Assembly (NCBI GenBank): GCA_900095095.1
Contig: FMBT01000618.1
Span: forward strand, 1-33,355
DNA length: 33,355 nucleotides
Reading direction: 5' to 3'
Origin: Fragilariopsis cylindrus CCMP1102
Lineage: Eukaryota; Bacillariophyta; Bacillariophyceae; Bacillariales; Bacillariaceae
The notes under the pieces are model-generated. The model saw only the letters and a list, made by a program, of their open reading frames with translations, did not search any database and was not told where the DNA came from. Shown here piece after piece: positions 20,760-30,684 of the stretch. A program made the translations under genes and the position numbers. Within the stretch, counting starts at the first letter, position 1, and every line of letters starts with the position of its first letter.

Positions 20760-21146
20760 TGACTATGAAAACGAAGGTGTTTGCTTGTCATAAGATTGAT
20801 TTGTTGATTGATCTTCTTCTTAGCTTGGTGGGTATTGTAGCAGACCTGTGAGGTTCCGATTATAGTATGAGCCTAGCGAGGACAGTAGCTGTAATACTGT
20901 ATGAAATAAATATATCATGACGAGATAAAGATATCACAGTCTTTCGCTCTTTCAAAGGTTGACTCTGACGAAGAAAGTGCCCTTCACACGACATCATTAT
21001 TCGTTTGATGGTCCTGGATACTACCCTAAAATGGAACGTCGGAGACGTTATTCGTGTGTTTGCTTCACATAACAAGTCGCCGATTTTTCGGATGGCCTTT
21101 CCTATTAAAAGTTAACGGTAATATTCGTCGTTCAAATCTAAAATTT

Positions 21147-21207
21147 AAGTCGTTTACTAGTCCCGTACCCGGGACGCAACGGCACACACGACGATAGTAA
21201 ACGACTT
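21147..21207. other. 61-nt hairpin with perfect 12-bp outer stem, possible structured RNA
   Basis: AAGTCGTTTACT (21147-21158) pairs with AGTAAACGACTT (21196-21207). Inside the loop GTCCC (21160-21164) pairs with GGGAC (21171-21175). The interior is GC-rich compared with its flanks. No match to a known RNA family was recognised. Confidence 0.5.
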
Positions 21208-21483
21208 TGTGATTCAATTTTTCACTTTTAACCCTAACTATAACAACTAAAAGGGGAATCCGATTTATTACACATCATGTCTTACGCCTACAATAGCATC
21301 TATTTCACTCCATTGTTTGTGAAACTTATCATTGGTTGCTGTGTTAGAATTCACTTTATACTGGTAGTGGCATATCAGCAGTGTAGTGGTAGTTTATCAA
21401 AATAGCTGTACTATTATCTGCAATGAGTATCTAAATAATAGACTTTTATAGTATTCTTTTATTCTTCAACACGACCAATAATA

Positions 21484-21506
21484 CATCCATCCATCCACCC
21501 ATCCAT
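21484..21506. repeat. CCAT tetranucleotide microsatellite
   Basis: About five units of CATC/CCAT with one interruption (CCACCC). Confidence 0.8.
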
Positions 21507-21618
21507 GTATTCATATATAAATTATTTTTTAAAGCTGTGGTTTTGCTCCTCTCTGTCTTAGAAAGACTAGAAAGTCCACGGTCGCCCCACCACTTATTTC
21601 TATGTTATGTATGTTTGT

Positions 21619-21960
21619 TTATGTTGGTCCATCTCCAAATCTGTCATCAATGCATTGTGTTTCTGTATCCAATATTGTCTGGTCCCTGCTGTTAGATCTG
21701 TTTGTGCCATAAATTTCCGTGATTGATTGAGCTCTTTTGTACTTGACTATGGTTGCTTTTATGACTCTGCTTGACAACCTATTCTTATTCCTTCTACTGA
21801 AGACATTCGTTATAGGATTATTATACATTATTATCTTATGTCTTGTATGTTTCATATTTGTTGGTTTTCGTGATACTTTTGTTTTCGCCGGTCTGTTTGC
21901 TGTGAAGTGTTTCCATATTGGTTTACTGTGCTCTTTAGCTAGTTCTATCACTCTTACCAT
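21619..21960 (-). CDS. Uncertain hypothetical ORF or exon
   Basis: An open frame of 113 codons from ATG 21960. The frame stays open about 18 codons further upstream (IYLKKWLNRWRPVIEHS) to a TGA. The composition is basic and mixed (LAKEHSKPIWKHFTANRPAK) and includes Trp, unlike random AT-rich frames, but no family was recognised and no splice partner is evident. It could be an exon, a gene relic or chance. Confidence 0.2.
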   Translation of the reverse strand: MVRVIELAKEHSKPIWKHFTANRPAKTKVSRKPTNMKHTRHKIIMYNNPITNVFSRRNKNRLSSRVIKATIVKYKRAQSITEIYGTNRSNSRDQTILDTETQCIDDRFGDGPT

Positions 21961-22020
21961 GCTATGTTCTATGACTGGACGCCATCTATTTAGCCACTTC
22001 TTCAGGTATATTCAATTGTC

Positions 22021-22223
22021 AACAATACAACAGCAGATGTCATCTCATGTTCATGTATTTTAGAGCATCCCCTTTCTTCAACACAAACAACAACATACCC
22101 ATCTATCCATCTCTATCCATTCATAAACAATGCAGCAGATATCATCTCATGGTGATAATAATATACCGTACTAATATACCGTTTTATAGAATTGTCTCAT
22201 TTGTTCAACACAAACAACAACAC
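22021..22223. repeat. Diverged local duplication
   Basis: AACAATACAACAGCAGATGT (22021) recurs as AACAATGCAGCAGATATCAT (22126), and TTCAACACAAACAACAACA at 22077 recurs at 22204. The two ~100-base copies have drifted apart by indels. Noncoding; function unknown. Confidence 0.6.
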
Positions 22224-22420
22224 TTCATCCATTTTGTTGTTCCATTTATTAAAATCCAATCCAACAGTTGTTAGATAGAGAATAATAGAATGTGAGGGGT
22301 TGTTACTACTGTATTGTATGTAAATTGTGAGAGAGAGGAGGAGGAATAAGATTAGACTATAGTACTGTAGATGAGAAACAAAAAATAACACTCTCTAGTA
22401 AAAAAATAAAAAATAAAGAC

Positions 22421-22432
22421 AAAAAGAAAAAA
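22421..22432 (-). terminator. RNA polymerase III T-rich terminator of 5S rRNA
   Basis: On the minus strand the sequence just past the 5S 3' end is TTTTTTCTTTTT, two runs of T of the kind that stop RNA polymerase III. Confidence 0.8.
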
Positions 22433-22550
22433 GAGAACAACACCTGGGATTCCAACGTGGTCCCCCACCGTAGTACTAACCAGGCCCGAACATGCTTAAC
22501 TTCGCTGAGCAGACGGGAAGCGGTGCTGTCATGTTGGTATGGTCGTTCTC
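22433..22550 (-). rRNA. 5S ribosomal RNA
   Basis: The minus strand reads a complete 118-nt 5S rRNA. The 5' end, GAGAACGACCATACC, carries the eukaryotic CCATACC motif. The centre contains the near-invariant GGGCCTGGTTAGTACT (22472-22487), within the internal promoter and loop B/C region, and AAGTTAAGCATGTTCGGG just before it. It continues GGTGGGGGACC and AATCCCAGGTGTTG, as in eukaryotic 5S. The ends GAGAACGAC and GTTGTTCTC pair to form helix I (9 bp with one G-U), which sets both boundaries. A T-run terminator and an upstream TATA-like box fit RNA polymerase III transcription. Only one copy is seen here, between protein genes, not in an array. Identification from conserved sequence and folding is secure; exact ends may differ by one or two bases. 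Confidence 0.95.
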
Positions 22551-22573
22551 TCTTTACCATTCGAATTCTAGGG

Positions 22574-22581
22574 TATATATA
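22574..22581 (-). promoter_or_regulatory. TATA-like box upstream of 5S rRNA
   Basis: TATATATA at -24 to -31 relative to the 5S start on the minus strand. A TATA-like element near -25 to -30 helps TFIIIB placement in some eukaryotes; its use here is inferred from position. Confidence 0.6.
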
Positions 22582-22797
22582 GTATACACAGCACAAGGTA
22601 CTCTAAAATATTGTTTTATTTTTATCACAGAAGTTTACTGTCATTGTAATCGGCAAGAAAGAAATAGCATCCACCCTACAAGTTCTAGCTAGGAAAGGAA
22701 AGTTCTTTACCCTGCTTCGTACAGAAAGAGCGCTGATAGCTTTAAAAATAAAGGCGAAAGTCCGCTGTTAGTTTAGTTTAGTGGGTTGCTGCCCGAG

Positions 22798-23919
22798 ATG
22801 ATGGATAAAATAGTATATGCAACGATTTGGCGAGAGAAGATAGTAAGAACAGCAATATCATCAACAACCTCTGCAAGAATAAATACCAATGCATCAAATA
22901 ATCTGTACCGTCCTCGTTATCTTCGTATCAACAACAGCAACAGTAGCAACAACAAGGTCGTTGGAATTAAACCCAGTAATTTTCCATCATCACAATGCAA
23001 TTGCTATTATTCGACTACTCGATATTTGAAACGTTCACAGATCGACAAACCATTATCGTACCTTGATAGATTACAAAATGAAGCGAATAAATTGACCAAA
23101 AATGTAACAGATTCGACACTGAATGTAATGGAATCATCAAAATCAATAGCTAAAGAAACTGCATTGAATGCGTCAAAGAAAGCATCGTCGACGATACAGG
23201 AAACAACTAAAAAGGCAACAGAATCTGTTCAACAGATTGCAGCAACAACAATTGAAAACACACAACAGATGGCACGTAATACGACCGATAAGGCAATACG
23301 ACGTGTCTCAGAAACGGCATACAATGTAAAAGAAGAAACGACAAAACGAATATATGATACAGCATCTGGATTGACAACAGCAAGTGGGAATGTTCTTTCT
23401 GGAGCAATAGATGGTACACGTCAAAAATTGTCAAAAACTGCCACTGATGCAACAAAGGCCACAAGCGAAACAATATCTCAATCCACAGCTGCTGTGACTA
23501 GTAGTGTGGATAACGTCATTGAATCCAATGTACGTCGTCCAATAAAAGATGTTACTAATATTGTTACTGAATCATCACGTGAAATAGTGGATAATTTAAC
23601 TTCCTCTGGAACAAAATTATTACGATGGATTGGGTGGTGGTCATTGGGAGCCGTTTTTGTGTATGGAATTGCCACAACCTTACCGATGGCTATAATTAAA
23701 TATACACTGGAACAAAAACAGGATAAACATACTACAGAAGAAAGGGAAGTGGATACGACGACGAGCAGCACCAGCACCAGCAGCCGAGGCAGTTTAAACA
23801 ATAACAATAATAATAATGATAATGGTGTTGAAGAGAAACCGCAGCAACAACAAGAGTTCTCGGTAGTTGCTTGGAACGCTCTCAGCTACCTCTTCGGGCA
23901 ACCACCAAAGCAACAATAA
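22798..23919 (+). CDS. Membrane protein with LEA/amphipathic repeats, possibly mitochondrial
   Basis: The start is the ATG at 22798 (MMDKIVYATIWREKIVRTAI), 373 aa. The first ~85 residues are rich in Arg, Ser, Thr and Asn with almost no acidic residues, like a mitochondrial presequence (inference). Residues ~95-270 are a long Ala/Thr/Lys/Glu-rich helical region with weak 11-residue periodicity (ASKKASSTIQETTKKATESV, ARNTTDKAIRRVSETAYNVK), resembling group-3 LEA or apolipoprotein-like amphipathic helices. One hydrophobic segment follows (LLRWIGWWSLGAVFVYGIAT, about 274-300), then a low-complexity Ser/Asn/Gln tail ending FSVVAWNALSYLFGQPPKQQ. Suggested role is a membrane-anchored protectant or lipid-surface protein; not established. 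It lies 247 bp from the 5S gene, reading away from it. Confidence 0.8.
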   Translation: MMDKIVYATIWREKIVRTAISSTTSARINTNASNNLYRPRYLRINNSNSSNNKVVGIKPSNFPSSQCNCYYSTTRYLKRSQIDKPLSYLDRLQNEANKLTKNVTDSTLNVMESSKSIAKETALNASKKASSTIQETTKKATESVQQIAATTIENTQQMARNTTDKAIRRVSETAYNVKEETTKRIYDTASGLTTASGNVLSGAIDGTRQKLSKTATDATKATSETISQSTAAVTSSVDNVIESNVRRPIKDVTNIVTESSREIVDNLTSSGTKLLRWIGWWSLGAVFVYGIATTLPMAIIKYTLEQKQDKHTTEEREVDTTTSSTSTSSRGSLNNNNNNNDNGVEEKPQQQQEFSVVAWNALSYLFGQPPKQQ

Positions 23920-24475
23920 CAAAGGATATACTAATTTGGCGAAAGCATTGAAACAACAAACAGCGCTAAGTAGGAAAAGCTGGAAATAGGAACCTACAAG
24001 AACAGTAGTTCGCTACCGTATTAGCTCACCTTCAACACATACTTAATGAATACATAATAGGATAACGGCAGCGCTGCGGTAACTCCACATTTTATCTACG
24101 TGCGTATCTTTTAATTCAAAGATTGTTAATGTATGTACATCTAAAATAGATATACAAATAGTTTTCAGCAGAAGCACACGTTGGTTCGCTACGTAAATTA
24201 GATCAGATACAGAAATATTATCCTAATAACATACTGTATTTCAATTGTTGTCTTTTCTACTATTTCTATATGTTGTGTCTGATTTCTATAATAAAGTTGT
24301 TTGTGCCTATAATCTAACCCCACATTCGAATTTACGTCTTTTTTGTTTTCTTTTTGTCTATTAAGTTTTAGGCACAAAAGATTTTATAGAATCAAAACTT
24401 TTGTGGAAGCCGACTCGACTCGTTACTACCGCTAGTTTTAAGGTTTAGTAGTATTCATAGCTGTTTTTATTATTA
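23920..24475. other. Convergent intergenic region
   Basis: 3' flanks of the LEA-like gene (+) and the triple-HSF gene (-). No coding sequence seen. GGCACAAA-like words recur near 24300 and 24370 in opposite orientation (TTTGTGCC / GGCACAAA), possibly a weak inverted repeat shared by the two 3' ends. Confidence 0.45.
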
Positions 24476-27400
24476 TTATTTAGCAGGTATCTTCGTAACA
24501 ACTGAAATAAGCTTATCCAACGGTGACTTACTAATGTGACACCCCTTATTATTTCTTGTCTGCAACCCCCTTGTTGTTTTTGGGACACCACCACCACTAC
24601 CATTATTAACCTTATTTTCTTGAAAACACGGTTGTATCGTATTCGTCGTTCTTTTCCTTGGTGTCCGCCTTGGGAATAATTTTCTTTCTACTGGTCGATC
24701 AGATGATCGTTTTTCATCTAACGATTGATTCTGTCGTAGTCGTCGTCGTCGTCGTGTGTTATTAGTATCATGGACCACAGTCATCCGAATTTTTGCCGAG
24801 GGCGACTTTTTGTCATAAACGGTAGATATCGCACTGTCAGATGGTGGTGCACTGATGACTGGAAGTAAATCCAAGTCCTCTGTTTCTGATGATTGGAGGA
24901 GTGTCTCGGATTGAGACGATGGTGAACTGATTCTGACTCTTTCATTAGTAGATGATGATGTATCAGTAACAGATATATTCGTATTAGCATTATTGTATTT
25001 TTTACGTGCTGATTTCGTCACATTCTGATTATTATGAACTGGTTTAACAAAATCCAATCTCTTAATTTGGCCACGAATAAAGTGCGGGTGACGGTATTGG
25101 TTGCATCTCTCAGTATCATAACCAATAGTTTTTTCAAATCCAAAATAAATTAAAGAATCTTCAAACGAAGAAAATGTCTTACAACTCTTCCTGATACACC
25201 GCCGCCTTAAAATCTTATTCGCAAAAATATTTGCATTGGGGATTGCAAATGAATCCCCTGAAGGGAGCCAATGAATAATTTCCGCGTAGCCTTCTTCCGA
25301 GTCTTCCAAAAGATTATAAAGCTCTCTAGCAAAATTCGGTGATCTCGAGACATTGTACTGTCGTTGGAATTTTTGAACCAATTTAACAGGTTTAGATTCG
25401 GATAAAATAGCTGGTTCAGGTTCCGATCTTTTTTCCCTCTTTTTCGTTTCGGATATAACTGGTTGAGGTTCCGATCTTCTTTTCCTCTTCTTCGTTTTTA
25501 TTTGTTTGTTGGACTCGTCAATAATGATGTCGTCGTCGTCGTTGTCGTTGGATTCATCGCTTCTACTAAAAATATCCAGCGCACTGTGGCGACCTCGAAT
25601 AAAATTTGGATGTTCGTAAGAATTCTTCCATTTTTTACTTAATTTGAAACCACGATCAATCAATTCTTTCTGGAAATTTCCGTACGATGTCTTTGATGAA
25701 GATTTTTCTAAGATACTAGTATAGAAATGTTTGGGTTTGTTGACTTTAAAGGACTTGCCATTCTCCTTCCACGAAATGACATCAGCTAAACCAATTTTTT
25801 TTGAATCTTGAAGGAGACTGTATAGATTCTTAATGAAAAACTTTTGACAAGAAAGATCGTACTCACATTCTAAGCTATCTGAATCTGGGTTATCCATCAC
25901 GACACCATCTATTCTGGATTCGTCAACTTCGTCTGTTCTTACGTCCACAAATGGATCTTGAGTTACAAGCGAAAGCTTTTTGGGTTTCCCTCGACGAAAT
26001 AGTTCATGACGATATCCTCCTTTTCGTGAACCAATTTGGATCTCAACGAATCCAAAATTCCTAATATTTTGTAGGAAGGAATCGTACGTTGCATCTGCCT
26101 CTCCACAACACTCGCTTAATACGATTCTTTCAAATTGGTCCTGATCATGGACAATGAAAGATCTGTCTCTTTGCTGCCAACATACAATATGTTCAATCAC
26201 TTTCTCCTCGGCATCTTGCAAGAGTCGATATAGTTCCTGTGGGAAATTTTCATGAGAGCTCAAATCATAGTATAGATATTTTGTAATCAATTTTGGTTTG
26301 AAACATGGAATATCATCCTTCACGATCAAATCGTGCACTCCTTTCGATTCCATACAAATTTTTCGCCAATCGACGGAACTAACAGGAGCAGTGCAAGCCA
26401 AATCTGCGAATTGAGCCAATATTGATACTGACTTCTGATTTGCATCTACTTCTTCTAACTGCTGGTCAATAGAATAATTTCCCTCTTCATCCAAAACCGA
26501 TTTGGTTGCGTCTTCGTCATCAGAAAACTGTTCATACTCAACACCAAGGTCATCTGAAGAAACGTTCTCATTATGACGTGCAGTCGTTATTGATTTCAAT
26601 TTCAATTTCTTGGCTTCCATTGCCGCCTTCTCTCTCTTGAACAGCACGAATTTCTTGGGAATTTGATAGCAACCTGAAAAGATTGTGTAAAAAGGAAGGA
26701 AGTAAGGAACAGCAACATCATAAGAATGGGGGAGGGTTCAATATCATAACGTAAAAATCCCTGTTGATAAAAGGAAGGAACATCGATCGAATAAACGATA
26801 TAACAATGCGATTTTTTCACATCATATCATTTCATTCTATATACTTCTTTTTTTGAATGACTTACTGATGAATGGATCGTTGTTTAACCAAACTCTTGAA
26901 TGCGTTTTAAATCCTGGATTTTTCATTTCGAATAATTGTCGACACGCAGTCATAGCATTATCTCGTTTCGCCAATCCGATGATTTTGCGTTCATGTCCTG
27001 TATCTGGTACATCCCCCTTCAAGGTTAACTCCCAACCATCGTCTTCATTTTCTATCATCGTCCATTTATATCCCTCCTCATCTTCTTTGTCAGGGTCTGG
27101 TAATCGTGAATTCGATGAAAGAAACGACTTTTGTTGTTTACGGATTTTTTTATTCTCCTTTTGGATTATATCTTGTTTCCGATTTTTCTTCCGTCCAGAT
27201 TTTGGACCCCATATTTCTGCCCATGAACTCATAACACGATCATCATCGACAATTTGCTTTGCTCGGATATATGAATTAATATCCAACGCTGGATATGGAT
27301 AAAAATTGGTAACTTCAGGGATATTGTCTGGATCACATGGATCGTAATACGTCGTCGTTCTCTTGGTAATACCCATTTCGTCGTCATCATCATCGTCGCT

Positions 27401-28752
27401 GTTGTTGTCATCACCATGTTCATCACTACTAGATTCGCTATCTGTATCATCGATAAAATCTGGATCTATAGATTCTTCTGATTCTGAATCGCTCTCAACA
27501 GTAGGCGTGACAATCTTTGCTTTTCGTTTTCGTCGAGGTTTAATCTTTATTTTAGATTTCTTCGGAGTTGGTGGCTTCGGAGGTGGTGGCTTCCTTCTTG
27601 TTCGATATATTTTGAATTGTTCTCTACCTTTAACCCAATTCAGACCAATAAATCCCCCCTCTTCTGGTTCAATGACAGTATCTCTAAATTCAGACGGTGG
27701 TTCATGTTGTCGTAATGGCCGTAATCGGATCATACGTATATTATCAAAGTCTTCAATACTTAACAACATCCTCATTACATCATCTTTATGAACGTGCGCA
27801 TCCTCCATAGACTGGTAAATATCGGTCGGATTGAATGTACAATATATCTCTTCCTGATCTAATCGTTTACCGAGACGATGTTGCATAACATCACCATCAA
27901 TATTCATGGTCCCCTTCCATAAAATATGTCCCGGTAATTCATTTTTCTTAACAAATGTAATAGCATAATATTGTTTCAATTTATTTATGGCACCCACAAG
28001 TTCTTTGCAAACATGAGCACAAAATGGTAAGAAAACAACACCTTCTTCCAAACCACCAGAATCAAAAAACAACATTTTTATCATTTTCCGTCGTCTTATT
28101 TGCATTGTCATTGTCATTGTTGCTGCTATTGCTATCATTGTTCCTGCTATTGTTTGTTGATTTCGATTTTCTTGATCGTGCCCCGGGAAATGGATAACAG
28201 TTTGTACTTGACTAAATCTGGAAGCGTTTCTTGGAATAATGTTTTATTCCATCTCGTCACAAGCCAACCCTGAAAGATAAAGAAATGCATTGTGGTGAGG
28301 ACACTCTATCTATCTTGTCTGGTCGTCTCGAAAATACTAGAAATATCAAGCACCAACTTAAAAAACTCAACTGATAACATCAACATCAAACATCACACAA
28401 AAAGACGTACCGTTGGCATCCAATAGTAATCTAATATAACTTGTTGAAATTTTACTTCACCAAATGTCTTTAACATAGCCTTACGAAATCCCCTTGAGTT
28501 ATTAAAATTAGCATACACATGTCGATCTTTAAGATAAACACCACCGACTTCTTTCGATGCTGTATAAACTTGATGGCTACTAGAACTTCCATCACCAGCA
28601 ACTATAGCACCAGCCTGTTCGGTTGCAACACATCGTGCAAGGTCACGTCCATCCATTTCTGTTAATATTTTACGACGAACACATTCAACTGCCTGATCGA
28701 CTGATAATTCGGAATTACATAATATATCATCAGAGTATTTATGGTGTTCCAT
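24476..28752 (-). CDS. Large protein with three HSF-type DNA-binding domains (3 exons)
   Basis: Three open stretches join into one gene of about 1314 aa. Exon 1: 28752-28411 (MEHHKYSDDILC..). Intron 28270-28410 (GTACGT..TTTCAG, 141 nt). Exon 2: 28269-26866. Intron 26674-26865 (GTAAGT..TTTCAG, 192 nt). Exon 3: 26673-24476. The second junction reads NNDPFIS-CYQIPKKFVLFK with matching phase. Within exon 2, at about 28181-28187 (C4G3), one missing base is needed to keep the frame; alternatives are discussed under findings. Exon 3 contains three HSF-type domains: 26245-25973 (FPQELYRLL..SFLQNIRNFGF..HELFRRG), 25840-25574 (FIKNLYSLL..NFQKELIDRGF..HPNFIRG) and 25333-25049 (FARELYNLL..SFEDSLIYFGF..HPHFIRG). 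The N-terminal 590 residues (GVVFLPFCAHVCKELV, LGKRLDQEEIYC, an acidic Ser/Asp run) match no family I recognise. Probable DNA-binding regulator in the nucleus; targets unknown. Confidence 0.78.
26674..26865 (-). other. Intron 2 of triple-HSF gene
   Basis: Donor GTAAGT (26865-26860), acceptor CTTTTCAG ending at 26674; 192 nt. The exon before it ends with one base of a codon and the next exon supplies two (Ser), so the frame is preserved; without splicing the frame ends 9 codons later. Confidence 0.85.
28270..28410 (-). other. Intron 1 of triple-HSF gene
   Basis: Donor GTACGT at 28410, acceptor ATCTTTCAG ending at 28270; 141 nt, phase 0. The join gives DYYWMPT-GWLVTRWNKTLF, the only frame in the downstream exon that is open at this point. 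Confidence 0.75.
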
Positions 28753-30189
28753 ATGACCATAAACATCGGATAGGATATTCCCAATAATAATATTTTAGGT
28801 TTTTGTGGCGTACAAGTATCCATAATGTTTGTATTATTTTATTTTACTTAAAAAGAAATCGAGTCAAATCAAATCAAATCAAATCAAATCAAATAGTGCC
28901 TGTCTAGTGTAGTGAATGTTTGTTGCTTCCTGACTTGTTTTTGTGCGTGAGGAAAGTTCCAACAAGCACACATACACGCCCCAAAAAAGACCCCAAGTAA
29001 CGAATTCTTGATGCACTCGCACTCAACTCACTCAAACTCAAAAATCTAGCTATTAGGTTCCGTGTTAAAAGGTGGAATCACCAGATAAGAAGCAGTTCTC
29101 GCTCCTCTTTCCTTTTGCCTAACGGAATGAATTTCGTCGGGTCAAACAACAAAGATTCGAACGTTCTTGTAACGATCCGGTCTCTAAAGGATGAGGAGTG
29201 AAATTTATTGTGGGAGGGAGCAAAATCGTGATGGATTTGCAATGCAATCAATGCTGACAAAACAAGCGGAAGGTTTTGTGTTGTTAAGCATTATTATTTT
29301 GTTTGCTACCAATGCATACCGCTATACCATTGTAACATAAATGCATCGGCTCATCTTTTGCATGCCGTCCGTCCCTCACACTAGAAATTTTTCTTCAGCG
29401 GAAGAACGAGCACTATGCTTCACGTGTTGAAAATTAAAAAGCGCGAAATTTTGCGCGTACAAAATGTACAATAGATGTCTTAAAAATCAAAAATGTCATT
29501 AAAAACATGCATCGCATTTTTCAGTTTAAAAAACATAATGAAGACAACCATGGTCGCGCTAGCGTACTATTATCGTCATTGTTTTCTCTTGATTTGTAAA
29601 ACGTACCGTACATAATTTATTATTATTGTGTAGGTAAAAGGCTACTACTAACATAATATTTATCTAACACATTGATTATTAATTTTATTCTTATTAAATC
29701 TATGTCGTTATTACGACACCGATTGAACAGTGCAACTATCTATGAAAGAGGTATGTCACAGGTAAATTATTGGGTAATGCAACCATTATCAGAAGAGTAT
29801 AGAGAATAATATGATGCAGCGTGCGGAGCTGTTAAATGCATTGCCAGGGCCAATGGAGGTTGAGAGGGTAGATTTTATTTGATTGATTCGTATTTGATGG
29901 TAATTTGGGTTGTTGTATGTTGATTTGAATGACAGGTAGGTCATGTTACTTACAGGGTGGCTATATGATCATTTTATAAGGTGATAACTTGGATCAATAG
30001 CTCTTGTGGTGTTGCGTAGTTCATTTGGTTGCACACTCAATGCATGTACTTGGTGGTGTTTGCAGCAATGGTAGGAAAATTGCTGCCTCTAATTCTTACA
30101 TACAAAGCATTCCTCTATTATAGGGTTACCTTCTTTGTCTAGGACTTTTCTTAGTACTTCTATATGGTTGGACTGCTGACTTAATTACA
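28753..30189. other. Intergenic, 1.4 kb, no supported gene
   Basis: AT-rich, upstream of the triple-HSF gene. It holds a TCAAA microsatellite and, near 29440-29457, an imperfect palindrome AGCGCGAAATTTTGCGCG whose GCGCGAAA half resembles an E2F site (TTTSGCGC); this resemblance alone is weak. No RNA gene found. Confidence 0.45.
28864..28894. repeat. TCAAA pentanucleotide microsatellite
   Basis: Six consecutive TCAAA units about 110 bp upstream of the triple-HSF start codon, possibly in its 5' leader or promoter. Confidence 0.9.
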
Positions 30190-30684
30190 GAACGGGCATG
30201 TTGGTCATGCTTCTGCTCCTTCTACTTCAACCTGAGTACATAAATTTCAATCCAGTCCACATCTGAGAGACACTGGGCCAAATTTTCCAGCATCGTTGCA
30301 TAGTTCAGATCTTATACTGCGGCACGTGGGGTATCTGTGGCACGGCTGCTTGTTCAGCATCTGTACGGTTGCAAGCTATTATTGTTGTTATGATGCCTAT
30401 TCTTTGGATTTTGAGGCTTCTGGCTCTGCATACTGCGACTGCAGCTGCTGCTGCTTCTTCTTCTTTGACCCTGAGTACATACCGCTCAACAATCCAGTTC
30501 ACATGTGGGAAGCATTGGACCAAATCTGCCAAGTTCAACGCATAGGTTAGCTCTCCGTACTCCAACTCATAGAGTTCCTCTAATGCTTCCACAAATTCTT
30601 GTATAGATGTGTTGTTTGCAAGTTACGGCTGCTGTTATGTTGGTTATTGGTTGGATTTCAAGTCTTTTTGGCTCTTCGTACTAC
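30190..30684 (-). pseudogene. Decayed coding region with ~245-bp tandem duplication
   Basis: On the minus strand two copies about 245 bp apart share DNA and protein similarity. One copy reads LADLVQCFPHVNWIVERYVL then RVKEEE; the other reads MLENLAQCLSDVDWIEIYVL then RLK followed by a stop. The copy joint is visible where GTAGTACGAAGAGCC (from 30684) matches GCAGTATGCAGAGCC (from 30436). The copies carry different stops and at least one 1-base indel, and the frame changes between 30658 and 30592. It looks like the worn 3' part of the gene whose intact-looking 5' part is 30658-31311. A spliced functional gene remains possible. Confidence 0.5.

Larger units (their letters stand above)
20760..22432. 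other. Intergenic region, 1.7 kb, with hairpin, small repeats and one weak ORF
   Basis: Between the start of the PDZ-like gene and the 5S rRNA gene. It contains a strong long hairpin (21147-21207), a CCAT microsatellite, an uncertain open frame (21619-21960) and a diverged local duplication (22021-22223). No other gene seen. Confidence 0.5.

Noticed and set aside
22357-22692. Open frames on both strands overlapping the 5S rRNA
   Set aside because: The DNA is fully explained by 5S rRNA, its terminator and its upstream region.
26602-26820. Separate 72-codon minus-strand frame between the large frames
   Set aside because: It lies mostly in intron 2 of the triple-HSF gene, whose splice sites and phase match well.
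29440-29457. E2F-like palindrome AGCGCGAAATTTTGCGCG
   Set aside because: Imperfect, far from any start codon, and such short matches occur by chance; not called as a site.
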